Positions 34,250-42,503 of a DNA stretch of 64,000 nt are shown here, one piece after another; the first letter of the stretch is position 1, and each line of letters starts with the position of its first letter. Both the position numbers and the translations under genes were made by a program. Under the pieces are notes generated by a model that searched no databases, was not told the origin of the DNA, and saw only the letters and a list, made by a program, of their open reading frames with translations. The stretch lies in contig NZ_CP015922.1 of the NCBI RefSeq assembly GCF_001659725.1, forward strand, positions 1,054,001 through 1,118,000, in the 5' to 3' direction. The stretch comes from Polynucleobacter wuianus (GTDB taxonomy: Bacteria > Pseudomonadota > Gammaproteobacteria > Burkholderiales > Burkholderiaceae).

Positions 34250-35186
34250 AACTCATTAGACGCTCATGGCGACGCTCAAGTAATGCATCTGTCTTCATGC
34301 CATCGAAGGTTTTGATCGATTCAGCAAGGGCTTTGCGCATATTACCCATCATCACATCGTAATCACGATGAGCGCCACCAGTAGGCTCAGCTACGATCTT
34401 GTCAATTAGGCCTAAGGCCTTTAAGCGTTGTGCAGTTAAGCCCAACTGCTCGGCAGCCTCAGAGGCCTTATCTGCAGTCTTCCAAAGAATAGAAGCACAA
34501 CCCTCTGGGGAAATGACGGAGTAGGTAGAGTTTTGCAACATCAAGACGACATCACCCATCGCAATTGCGAGGGCACCACCAGAACCACCTTCGCCGATGA
34601 TGGTTGCGATGATAGGCACTTCCAACTCAGCTTGCACGTATAGGTTACGGCCAATCGCTTCGGATTGATTACGCTCTTCTGCATCAATACCAGGAAATGC
34701 TCCTGGCGTATCGACAAAGGTAAACACTGGAATACCAAACTTTTCAGCAAGGCGCATGAGACGCATAGCTTTGCGATAACCCTCAGGACGACTCATCCCG
34801 AAATTACGCAATGCACGTTCTTTAGTGTCGCGACCCTTTTGATGGCCAATCACCATACAAGGCTGGTTATCAAAACGCGCTAAACCACCAATAATAGATT
34901 GATCATCTGCAAATGTACGATCACCATGAAGCTCATGGAAGTCAGTGAACAGAGCACCAACATAATCCAATGTATAAGGACGCTGAGGATGACGCGCAAC
35001 TTGTGACACCTGCCAAGGTGTTAAGTTCGCATAAACGTCTTTTGTGAGCTGAAGGCTTTTCTCGGAAAGCGTTTTGATCTCATCGGAGATATCAACCGAT
35101 GACTCATCTTGCACAAAGCGCAGCTCTTCAATCTTTGACTCTAATTCGGCGATTTGCTGCTCAAAATCCAGGAAAGTCGTTTTCAT
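34215..35186 (-). CDS. accA: Acetyl-CoA carboxylase carboxyltransferase subunit alpha
   Basis: A 323-aa subunit that with AccD transfers the carboxyl group from biotin to acetyl-CoA, making malonyl-CoA. It begins TTFLDFEQQIAELESKIEEL and shows AGGR-like blocks RHPQRPYTLDYV, FHELHGDRTFADD, FTFVDTPGAFPGIDAEERNQ and GEGGSGGALAIAMGD. Length is typical. It lies downstream of the DNA glycosylase gene (9 bp gap) and overlaps tilS. Confidence 0.96.
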   Translation of the reverse strand: MKTTFLDFEQQIAELESKIEELRFVQDESSVDISDEIKTLSEKSLQLTKDVYANLTPWQVSQVARHPQRPYTLDYVGALFTDFHELHGDRTFADDQSIIGGLARFDNQPCMVIGHQKGRDTKERALRNFGMSRPEGYRKAMRLMRLAEKFGIPVFTFVDTPGAFPGIDAEERNQSEAIGRNLYVQAELEVPIIATIIGEGGSGGALAIAMGDVVLMLQNSTYSVISPEGCASILWKTADKASEAAEQLGLTAQRLKALGLIDKIVAEPTGGAHRDYDVMMGNMRKALAESIKTFDGMKTDALLERRHERLMSYGKFKEITAKS

Positions 35187-35195
35187 AGTCTGATT

Positions 35196-35867
35196 TTAAT
35201 ATTCAACTGGGATAGGGTCGATACTTCTCCACATATACCAAGTGGCAACTGTACGCCATGGGGCCCAGTTGGCTGCCACCTCCCTTGCCTCATGGCGGCT
35301 GACAGGCTCACCACTGAAGTAATTGAGGGAAATAGCCTTAATTAGACCAATATCATCTAGGGGGAGGATATTAGGGCGAACCATATTAAAGATGAGGAAC
35401 ATTTCCGCCGTCCAGCGACCAATACCGCGAATTGAGCTCAATTCTTTGATCACACTCTCATCATCCATGTCTTTCCATTGATTGGCATGTAAGCGGCCAG
35501 CATCAAAGTGCTCGGCCAAATCCCGAATGTATTCAACCTTGCGACCCGATAATCCTGCAGCCCTTAATTCTTCGAATGTGAGCGCCAAGATATTTTTAGG
35601 ATTCACTTTTTTCTTACTCGCGATGAGCACACGATCCCATACCGCTTGGGCAGCTGCTACAGAAATTTGCTGCCCCACGATCGCCCTAGCCAAAGTCGTG
35701 AATGCATCGCCACGAGTAACTAAAAAACCAGATCCATATTTAGGGATGAGTTTTTTTAGAATGCGGTCATGCTTCATTAGCTCGCGACAAGCTTGCTCCC
35801 AATAATCAGGAGCAACTTCTTTGAGAATCAACTCTTCTTTAACCGGCGCCACTAAGCTCTTCGCCAT
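35196..35867 (-). CDS. DNA-3-methyladenine glycosylase II-type (HhH-GPD)
   Basis: A 223-aa base-excision-repair glycosylase. The helix-hairpin-helix is LSSIRGIGRWTAEMFLIF, followed by ILPLDDIGL with the catalytic Asp. AIVGQQISVAAAQAVWDR is the typical early block. No Cys4 iron-sulfur cluster follows, which separates it from endonuclease III and MutY. The AlkA N-terminal domain is missing, as in the short MagIII/AlkA-like enzymes. It overlaps cysS by 16 bp. Confidence 0.88.
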   Translation of the reverse strand: MAKSLVAPVKEELILKEVAPDYWEQACRELMKHDRILKKLIPKYGSGFLVTRGDAFTTLARAIVGQQISVAAAQAVWDRVLIASKKKVNPKNILALTFEELRAAGLSGRKVEYIRDLAEHFDAGRLHANQWKDMDDESVIKELSSIRGIGRWTAEMFLIFNMVRPNILPLDDIGLIKAISLNYFSGEPVSRHEAREVAANWAPWRTVATWYMWRSIDPIPVEY

Positions 35868-37273
35868 TCGGTAATGCCACCAGGTTTGTCTTCCAATACA
35901 ATTCCCTGCTCAAGCAATGTTTTGCGAATCAGATCTGCTTTAGCAAAATCTTTAGCTTTTTTAGCCGCAGCACGTGCCGCAATTTGTTCTTCAATTTGCT
36001 CAGGACTCCAGCCACCTTGATCCTTAGATCCCGATTGCAAGAAAGCGGTTGGATCTCTTTGCAGGAAATTAAGCGCCCCACCTAAGGACTTGAGGGTGCT
36101 GGCAAGCAGCAGCTTTTCTTGATCTTGGGTACGATTGACTTCGCTGGCTAAATCAAATAACACAGCGATTGCCTCAGGAGTATTGAAGTCGTCATTCATT
36201 GCATCAGCAAAGCGCTTAGCCCAGGGATGATTAGCATCAAGCATAGCTTTTTCAGAATGAGGGGCTTGTGACAATGCGGTATATAGCCTTACTAATCCAG
36301 CGCGCGCCTCTTCTAGCTGCGCATCGCTGTAGTTGATCGGACTGCGGTAATGTGCCTTAAGCATAAAGAAACGCAATACCTCAGGATCATAACTTTTTAA
36401 AACATCACGAATCAAAAAGAAATTACCCAATGACTTAGACATCTTTTCTTGATTAACTCGAATATGCCCGTTATGCATCCAATAGTTCACAAAGGGCGCA
36501 TCGTCCTCTTTGCGATTTTGTCCATACATAGCACCTTCGCTTTGAGCGATTTCATTTTCGTGGTGCGGGAATTGCAGATCTGCTCCGCCACCATGTATAT
36601 CAAAGTGCTCGCCAAGTAAGTCACAAGACATGGCTGAGCACTCGATATGCCAACCTGGGCGACCTTCGCCCCATGGTGAACCCCAACGGGTATCGGCCGG
36701 CTCTTCCGGTTTGGCACTTTTCCACAAAACAAAATCTAGTGGATCGCGTTTACTACCGGCTACGGTAACCCGCTCACCGGCATTAAGCTCATCGAGTGAT
36801 TTGCCAGAGAGCTGACCATAACGTGGCAATAAACGCACTGCAAAATTAACATCGCCATCCTCAGCTTGATAAGCCAATTCGTTTTCAATGAGCCTACCAA
36901 TCATGCCCTGCATCTGCGTAATGTAATCAGTAGCACGAGGCTCTAGATCTGGATGCATCAGACCCAACTCATCAGAGTCAGCATGCATAGCATCAATAAA
37001 GCGATTGGTTAATGCAGAAATTGGCTCGCCATTCTCAATGGCGCGGTTGATAATTTTGTCGTCAATATCAGTAATATTGCGGACATAAAGAACTTCATAG
37101 CCACTGGCTCTGAGCCAGCGAACCACCATATCAAATACGATCATGACCCTAGCATGGCCAATATGGCAATAATCGTAGACAGTCATGCCGCAGACATACA
37201 TCTTCACCTTGCCCAGTATGATGGGCTTAAAAACCTCTTTAGAACGGCTAAGGGTGTTATAGATTTGCAGCAT
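35852..37273 (-). CDS. cysS: Cysteinyl-tRNA synthetase
   Basis: A 473-aa class I synthetase. HIGH-type motif CHIGHARV, KMSKSLGN loop, zinc ligands in MYVCGMTVYD and ECSAMSCDLLG with HGGGADLQFPHHENEIAQ. The start is ATG 37273 (MLQIYNTLSRSKEVF); an upstream TTG would add seven residues unlike the family. It is the first gene of cysS, DNA glycosylase, accA, tilS, all overlapping or nearly so. It diverges from a TPR lipoprotein gene. Confidence 0.95.
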   Translation of the reverse strand: MLQIYNTLSRSKEVFKPIILGKVKMYVCGMTVYDYCHIGHARVMIVFDMVVRWLRASGYEVLYVRNITDIDDKIINRAIENGEPISALTNRFIDAMHADSDELGLMHPDLEPRATDYITQMQGMIGRLIENELAYQAEDGDVNFAVRLLPRYGQLSGKSLDELNAGERVTVAGSKRDPLDFVLWKSAKPEEPADTRWGSPWGEGRPGWHIECSAMSCDLLGEHFDIHGGGADLQFPHHENEIAQSEGAMYGQNRKEDDAPFVNYWMHNGHIRVNQEKMSKSLGNFFLIRDVLKSYDPEVLRFFMLKAHYRSPINYSDAQLEEARAGLVRLYTALSQAPHSEKAMLDANHPWAKRFADAMNDDFNTPEAIAVLFDLASEVNRTQDQEKLLLASTLKSLGGALNFLQRDPTAFLQSGSKDQGGWSPEQIEEQIAARAAAKKAKDFAKADLIRKTLLEQGIVLEDKPGGITEWRRA

Positions 37274-37333
37274 AGGGCTATAAAGGTGAGGCAAGTAGCG
37301 CCAATTTGTTAGACTGAGCGCTGAGTATATCGA

Positions 37334-38215
37334 ATGAGCCAGTTTTTCACCCCTTCCCTTATGTTTGCGACCCTTAAAGCACCGATCTCCTCCCTTTTTA
37401 CGGCTTTAGCCATGGTCTCCAGCTTTTTACTAGTGACTGGGTGTAGTACCCCTGCCCAGCAACTCGCAAACGCTGAAATTGCTGCTGTAAACAAACAAGA
37501 GGCTACTTCCCCACAAGCGCAAACACAAGCCTACTTAGGAAGTTATGGACCAACTGACCCACCAAGGCTATCTACCGACTCTCCATACGATCCGCTTAAC
37601 CCTGAGCTTTCAGAGACCGTCGGCGTTCCATTTTTATCTTTCTTAATTATTGAGCCAGACCCGGTGACCAAAAATGCAGTGCCATCTGATGTGGAGAAAT
37701 TAGTCAAAGCACGTAAATATCCAGATGCCATTGATTTAATTAATGCAAAGCTTAAAAAAACGCCACGCAATGTACAGCTACGTTTTGTCAAAGCACGCTT
37801 GCAAATCGAATTGCGTGATTTTGATGGTGCTAAGAAAACCTTGATCGAGATCACACAACAGTTCCCAGAATTACCGGAGCCGTATAACAATCTTGCAGCG
37901 ATCGCAGCCAACCAAAATAAATGGATCGAAGCTCGCGACTATTTGGAGCTTGCTCTGAAGTTACGCCCTAGCTACAGCACCGCAGCAGCCAATTTAGGTG
38001 AGGTCTATATCCGACTGGGCGCTAAAGCCTATGAAGACGCCGCAGCCAATACTCAGTTGAATCAGCGACTATATGCCAACCGCGCAAAGTACCTACTCAA
38101 TTTATTGAAGCCGCAGGCTAAAGATCCCGCTAACTCCAATCCCACTTTAAACAATCCATCCACTAACTCTCCAGAAGGCAAATTAAACAATGGCGAAGGT
38201 ACTACTAAAAACTAA
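37334..38215 (+). CDS. TPR-repeat lipoprotein
   Basis: A 293-aa protein. A signal peptide with lipobox LVTGC puts the lipidated Cys at about residue 37. A Pro/Thr-rich linker follows, then from about residue 118 to 250 tetratricopeptide-like helices (RKYPDAIDLINAKLKKTPRN, RDFDGAKKTLIEIT, NKWIEARDYLELALKLRPSY). The C-terminus is Asn/Pro-rich. TPRs mediate protein-protein contacts, so a scaffold role in the envelope is likely, with unknown partner. It overlaps ppiB by 26 bp. Confidence 0.82.
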   Translation: MSQFFTPSLMFATLKAPISSLFTALAMVSSFLLVTGCSTPAQQLANAEIAAVNKQEATSPQAQTQAYLGSYGPTDPPRLSTDSPYDPLNPELSETVGVPFLSFLIIEPDPVTKNAVPSDVEKLVKARKYPDAIDLINAKLKKTPRNVQLRFVKARLQIELRDFDGAKKTLIEITQQFPELPEPYNNLAAIAANQNKWIEARDYLELALKLRPSYSTAAANLGEVYIRLGAKAYEDAAANTQLNQRLYANRAKYLLNLLKPQAKDPANSNPTLNNPSTNSPEGKLNNGEGTTKN

Positions 38216-38693
38216 CAAGGGTGATATCACCCTCACACTCGATGCAGCTAAGGCACCAAAAAGCGTTGCAAACTTTTTACAATATGTGAAAAACGGGCAC
38301 TACGATGGCACGATTTTTCATCGTGTGATTAATAACTTCATGATTCAGGGTGGTGGTATGACTGCTGGCATGAAACAAAAACCGACTGGCGCTGAGATTG
38401 AAAACGAAGCCAATAATGGTCTCAAGAATGAGCGCGGGACAATTGCCATGGCTCGTACTAGCGATCCCCATTCCGCCACTGCCCAGTTTTTTATTAACGT
38501 CAATGACAACGATTTCCTAAACCACACCGCTCCAAATGCTCAAGGCTGGGGCTATGCTGTATTTGGCAAAGTAAGCGATGGTATGGACGTTGTCGATACC
38601 ATCCGTAAGGTGAAAACTGGCAATGCTGGCTTTCATCAAGATGTTCCTGCCGAGGATGTTGTGATTGAGAAGGCCTCTGTTCTCGAGGAATGA
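38190..38693 (+). CDS. ppiB: Cyclophilin-type peptidyl-prolyl cis-trans isomerase (cytoplasmic)
   Basis: A 167-aa cyclophilin without signal peptide. The active-site blocks are IFHRVINNFMIQGGG (catalytic Arg) and ARTSDPHSATAQFFINVND. Size matches E. coli PpiB. It starts inside the end of the TPR lipoprotein gene and its stop overlaps the lpxH start (ATGA), so the three genes are probably translated together. Confidence 0.94.
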   Translation: MAKVLLKTNKGDITLTLDAAKAPKSVANFLQYVKNGHYDGTIFHRVINNFMIQGGGMTAGMKQKPTGAEIENEANNGLKNERGTIAMARTSDPHSATAQFFINVNDNDFLNHTAPNAQGWGYAVFGKVSDGMDVVDTIRKVKTGNAGFHQDVPAEDVVIEKASVLEE

Positions 38694-39478
38694 TCCCGCA
38701 ATGCGCGAGCGCGCTGCTCATCTCAGACTTACATCTGACGCCGTCAATGCCCTTGACTGCGCAGCGCTTTTTTGACTTCTGCGAAAAAGATGCCCCTCAG
38801 GTACAGGCTGTATTTATTTTGGGTGACTTATTTGAATATTGGGTTGGCGACGATGCTTCATTGCACTCCCCTTTTCAGCAAGAAGTAAAACGCGCCCTCG
38901 CCAATCTTTCTAGCAAGACGAAAACATATTACATACATGGCAATCGCGATTTTTTGCTTGGTCATATCTTCTTAAAAAAGACTGGTATGACTCTACTGAC
39001 TGATCCTTCACTTGTTGAAATTGCTGGTCAACAATATCTTCTTGCCCATGGTGATGCCTTATGTACTGCAGATATGGGTTACCAAGCTTTTCGTAGCTGG
39101 GTCAGAAAACCTTGGTTGCAAAAACTATTTCTCGCCCTTCCTATAGCTTGGCGTCGAGCCATTGCCAACCATTTACGTAGCAATAGCCATGCGCAATATC
39201 AACGCAATGCTAGTGCCTCGTATAGCAAGAACCAAATCAAGACAAATGTCACCCTCGAGGCCTGCGCTGCGACCCTTCGCAGTCACGCTAGTGATAAGTT
39301 GATCCATGGGCATACCCATTTGCCTGCACACCACCAAGAATCCTTTGGCGAGCAATTATGGCAACGCTGGGTTTTGTCAGACTGGGATTTAGATCATCCA
39401 GAAGGCGCTCGCCCAAGAGCAAGCGCACTCCTGATCAATGAGCAGGGTGTACGCTCAATTGATCTGGTGAAGTCTTGA
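38690..39478 (+). CDS. lpxH: UDP-2,3-diacylglucosamine diphosphatase
   Basis: A 262-aa calcineurin-type phosphoesterase of lipid A synthesis. Metal-ligand motifs appear in order: ISDLHL, GDLFEYWVGDD, GNRDFLLG, LAHGDAL and HGHTHLPAH. It hydrolyses UDP-2,3-diacylglucosamine to lipid X at the inner-membrane surface. The start overlaps the ppiB stop by four bases. Length is about 20 residues more than E. coli LpxH. Confidence 0.93.
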   Translation: MIPQCASALLISDLHLTPSMPLTAQRFFDFCEKDAPQVQAVFILGDLFEYWVGDDASLHSPFQQEVKRALANLSSKTKTYYIHGNRDFLLGHIFLKKTGMTLLTDPSLVEIAGQQYLLAHGDALCTADMGYQAFRSWVRKPWLQKLFLALPIAWRRAIANHLRSNSHAQYQRNASASYSKNQIKTNVTLEACAATLRSHASDKLIHGHTHLPAHHQESFGEQLWQRWVLSDWDLDHPEGARPRASALLINEQGVRSIDLVKS

Positions 39479-39486
39479 GACTCGCT

Positions 39487-40275
39487 TTAAGAAGCTGAGT
39501 ATTTAGAAAGACACTGTACCATCTGCGCATAAATGCGCGGATTGGCAGCCATCACTTCACCGCTCTTGAGGAAACCCTCTTCACCTCGGTAATTACCGAT
39601 TAAGCCACCGGCCTCAGTAATGAGCAAAGCGCCTGCAGCCATATCCCATGGCTTGAGATCACTCTCGAAGAATCCATCGTAACGACCCGCTGCAACATAA
39701 GCCAAATCCAATGAAGCGGCGCCAGGACGACGCAAGCCAGCGCACTGACGTGACATCTCTGCAAATATCTTGAGATACTTTTCTAGATCCTGATCTTCGC
39801 GATAAGGAAAACCGGTGCCAATTAATGAGTTTGCCAAACGATCTTGCGTACCCACACGCAAACGCCGACGATCTACATACGCGCCTGCGCCCCGCGTTGC
39901 AGTAAAGAGTTCATCACGAGTTGGGTCATAAACTACCGCTTGTTGTGTAACGCCATTGACTGCTAAGGCAATCGATACCGCATATTGCGGAAAGCCGTGA
40001 ATGAAATTGGTTGTGCCATCCAATGGATCAATGATCCATACGTTCTCTGCATCGGTGTTGTGCTCGCCCGTTTCTTCAGCCAAAAATCCATGGCTTGGAT
40101 AGGCTTCACTGAGGGTCTCAATGATGGCCGCTTCCGCGGCTTTGTCCACCTCAGTCACAAAATCATTGTGCTGTTTACGATCTACCTGGAGACGCTCTAA
40201 ATTCAGAGAAGCGCGATTGATAACGGTTCCAGCACGACGGGCGGCCTTGATGGCCACATTTAACATGGGATGCAT
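39487..40275 (-). CDS. suhB: Inositol-phosphate phosphatase family protein (SuhB-like)
   Basis: A 262-aa FIG-superfamily phosphatase. Metal-binding motifs: EETGE, IDPLDGTTNFIHGFP, and WDMAAGALLITEAGG. It begins MHPMLNVAIKAARRAG, as SuhB does. The longer reading from TTG 40335 adds 20 unrelated residues and is rejected. SuhB of E. coli also acts in ribosomal-RNA antitermination. It is convergent with lpxH and diverges from the trmJ-like gene. Confidence 0.92.
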   Translation of the reverse strand: MHPMLNVAIKAARRAGTVINRASLNLERLQVDRKQHNDFVTEVDKAAEAAIIETLSEAYPSHGFLAEETGEHNTDAENVWIIDPLDGTTNFIHGFPQYAVSIALAVNGVTQQAVVYDPTRDELFTATRGAGAYVDRRRLRVGTQDRLANSLIGTGFPYREDQDLEKYLKIFAEMSRQCAGLRRPGAASLDLAYVAAGRYDGFFESDLKPWDMAAGALLITEAGGLIGNYRGEEGFLKSGEVMAANPRIYAQMVQCLSKYSAS

Positions 40276-40405
40276 AGTATTGATGGACAAATTAAATAAG
40301 AACGAGCCTGTAATATTGCCCAAACTGCATGACAATACGAAGCTAATGCCCTGATTCTAAACGATTTGCATTTTGCACCCTTGACTCTCTCAAAGCGAAG
40401 AAAAG

Positions 40406-41149
40406 ATGGATATCAATCACACCCGCCTCCTGCGCTGGGTCCTTGTAGAAACAAGTCACCCTGGCAACGTAGGTTCAGCAGCTAGAGCCCTCAAAACAAT
40501 GGGGTTTGCTGATCTTCGCCTAATCAATCCCAAAATTAAAGCTATGGCTGAGCAATCTGAGGCAATTGCCTTGGCTAGCGGTGCCCTTGACCTATTGGAG
40601 TCTTCTACAGAGTCAGAGTCATTTGAAAGTGCAGTTCAGGGTTGCTCTTTGGTCCTTGGGCTCACTAGCCGTGAACGGGAGTTTGGTCCCCCACCCTTAG
40701 ATTGGGCATCTGCTCGTGCCCTCATCACTGAGACTGTACACAATAAAGGACAAGTTGCTCTGGTATTTGGACCTGAAAGAACAGGGCTTGAGAACCATCA
40801 CCTGTCCTTATGCACCCACCGGGTTTGGTTAGACGCCAATCCTGACTACCCCTCTCTTAATCTTTCTCAAGCACTCATGGTCTGCGCTTATACCCTCAGA
40901 GAGGCTTTTTCAGAGGGGCTTAGCAAGGACGTAAGTCATCCTGACATATCGGACTTTGCTGACCCTGCAGCAGTCGCAGCCATGCTGGAGCACTGGCGTG
41001 AAGGGCTTGAAGCGATTGGCTACCTTGATCCTTCCAATCCTAAGAAGCTCATGCCCCGCCTAGAGGCTTTATTTGCTCGTAGCCGTCTGCGTAAGGAAGA
41101 AATTGACCTACTCAGAGGCATTGCAAAACAGATGCTCCTGAGAAAATAA
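40406..41149 (+). CDS. trmJ: tRNA (cytidine/uridine-2'-O)-methyltransferase, TrmJ-type
   Basis: A 247-aa SPOUT methyltransferase. Motif 1 is NVGSAARALKTMGFADLRL, motif 2 ALVFGPERTGLENHHL, motif 3 YPSLNLSQALMVCAYTLRE. A C-terminal helical extension (about residues 175-247) distinguishes TrmJ from the shorter TrmL. It methylates position 32 of tRNAs. It stands 23 bp upstream of cysE, an arrangement often seen in gammaproteobacteria and betaproteobacteria. Confidence 0.9.
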   Translation: MDINHTRLLRWVLVETSHPGNVGSAARALKTMGFADLRLINPKIKAMAEQSEAIALASGALDLLESSTESESFESAVQGCSLVLGLTSREREFGPPPLDWASARALITETVHNKGQVALVFGPERTGLENHHLSLCTHRVWLDANPDYPSLNLSQALMVCAYTLREAFSEGLSKDVSHPDISDFADPAAVAAMLEHWREGLEAIGYLDPSNPKKLMPRLEALFARSRLRKEEIDLLRGIAKQMLLRK

Positions 41150-41172
41150 GCCAGCCCCGTTAAAATCCAACT

Positions 41173-41931
41173 ATGTTTAATTCACTATTCGACCAAGTCG
41201 ACTCCATCATCGTCCGCGATCCGGCAGCAAGAAATCGCCTTGAGGTAATTACCTGCTACCAGGGTTTACATGCTGTTTGGTTACATCGCATCTCCCATTT
41301 TTTATGGAACTTGGGTCTAAAATGGATTGCTCGCGTTCTCTCAATGGTGTCGCGCTTTATTACCGGCATTGAAATTCATCCGGGCGCCAAGATTGGTCGT
41401 CGCGTATTTTTAGATCACGGCCTCGGCATTGTGATTGGTGAGACCACAGAAATTGGCGATGACTGCACCATCTACCAAGGCGTAACCTTAGGTGGCACAT
41501 CCCTCTATAAAGGAGTTAAGCGTCACCCTACTCTTGGTAAAGGAGTGGTAGTGAGCGCTGGCGCAAAAGTTCTCGGTGGATTTACTGTTGGCGATGGTGC
41601 ACGCGTGGGATCTAACGCAGTAGTCTTAAAAGAAATTCCACCCGGGGCTACTGCTGTGGGTATTCCTGCGCGCATCTTGCATCCGGACTTACCACAGAGC
41701 GCAGATAGCAAAACCAAAGAATATTTTTCAGCTTATGGTGTTACACCCAATGTCGATGATCCAGTCTCTATGGCACTGAAGGGGTTGATTGATGCAACGA
41801 TCATGCAAGAAGCAAAAATCGCCCAACTGGAGCAGGCGCTTGCCAAGCTAAGCAACACCCCATCTGATGCGGCAGGTAGCAGCGATACTAAACGCGACCT
41901 TGATGCCATCAAAGAATGGCTTAAAGAGTAA
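41173..41931 (+). CDS. cysE: Serine O-acetyltransferase
   Basis: A 252-aa left-handed-beta-helix acetyltransferase making O-acetylserine for cysteine synthesis. Hexapeptide repeats run from FITGIEIHPGAKIGRRVFLD to IPPGATAVGIPARI, with the catalytic His in FLDHGLGIVIGETTEIGDD. The N-terminal helical part is shorter than in E. coli CysE, and a C-terminal helical tail of about 70 residues follows, similar to the compact type. It lies directly after trmJ. Confidence 0.93.
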   Translation: MFNSLFDQVDSIIVRDPAARNRLEVITCYQGLHAVWLHRISHFLWNLGLKWIARVLSMVSRFITGIEIHPGAKIGRRVFLDHGLGIVIGETTEIGDDCTIYQGVTLGGTSLYKGVKRHPTLGKGVVVSAGAKVLGGFTVGDGARVGSNAVVLKEIPPGATAVGIPARILHPDLPQSADSKTKEYFSAYGVTPNVDDPVSMALKGLIDATIMQEAKIAQLEQALAKLSNTPSDAAGSSDTKRDLDAIKEWLKE

Positions 41932-41960
41932 TTAGAGCCATATCTGGCCTGCCTCGCTTG

Positions 41961-42497
41961 ATGACCCCCGCTGAGTTAAACGCTTTACCTTCACCTCGAT
42001 TTTGGCGACGTGTATCTTGCTGCCTTTACGAGCAATTGGTATTGCTTGGTGTGATTGCTTTTACGTTTCTTGTACCCAATTTAGGCTTGGGAATTTTGTT
42101 TGGCATTTCATTACCAAGCTGGCTCACCTTTTTATATCTCTATACCGTTCTGGGCATCTATTTTATTTGGTATTGGACTAAGTCCGGTCAAACACTAGCT
42201 ATGCAAACCTGGCGTGTGCGCCTGATCTCACGTCACGGCCTGAACCTCAGTCGACGCCAGGCGTTGTGGCGCTATATTTTCGGTTCGCTCTGGATTATTC
42301 CTTGCGTCGTATTGCAATGGATGTTTCATTTAGAAAAATGGCAAATCATTGAAATGCTGTTTACGGTCGCCTTATTTATTTGGCCACTTAGCATCTATCT
42401 GGATCGAAGAGAATCTAGTCTTCGTCAAAGCCTCCCCGACCGTCTTGCAGGCACAAGGTTAGTAGAGTTACCAAAAAACTTGGTTACCCTCTCCTAG
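41961..42497 (+). CDS. RDD family membrane protein
   Basis: A 178-aa protein with the RDD layout: Arg in FWRRVSCCLYE before the first helix, about three transmembrane segments (VLLGVIAFTFLVPNLGLGIL, LYLYTVLGIYFIWYW, and ILLFTVALFIWPLSIYL-like near the end), and DRLAGTRLV with Asp/Arg at the C-terminus. The ATG at 41961 is preferred to the TTG at 41958. The function of most RDD proteins is unknown; some transport ions. It is convergent with the large permease gene with a 6-bp gap. Confidence 0.83.
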   Translation: MTPAELNALPSPRFWRRVSCCLYEQLVLLGVIAFTFLVPNLGLGILFGISLPSWLTFLYLYTVLGIYFIWYWTKSGQTLAMQTWRVRLISRHGLNLSRRQALWRYIFGSLWIIPCVVLQWMFHLEKWQIIEMLFTVALFIWPLSIYLDRRESSLRQSLPDRLAGTRLVELPKNLVTLS

Positions 42498-42503
42498 CGA
42501 TCT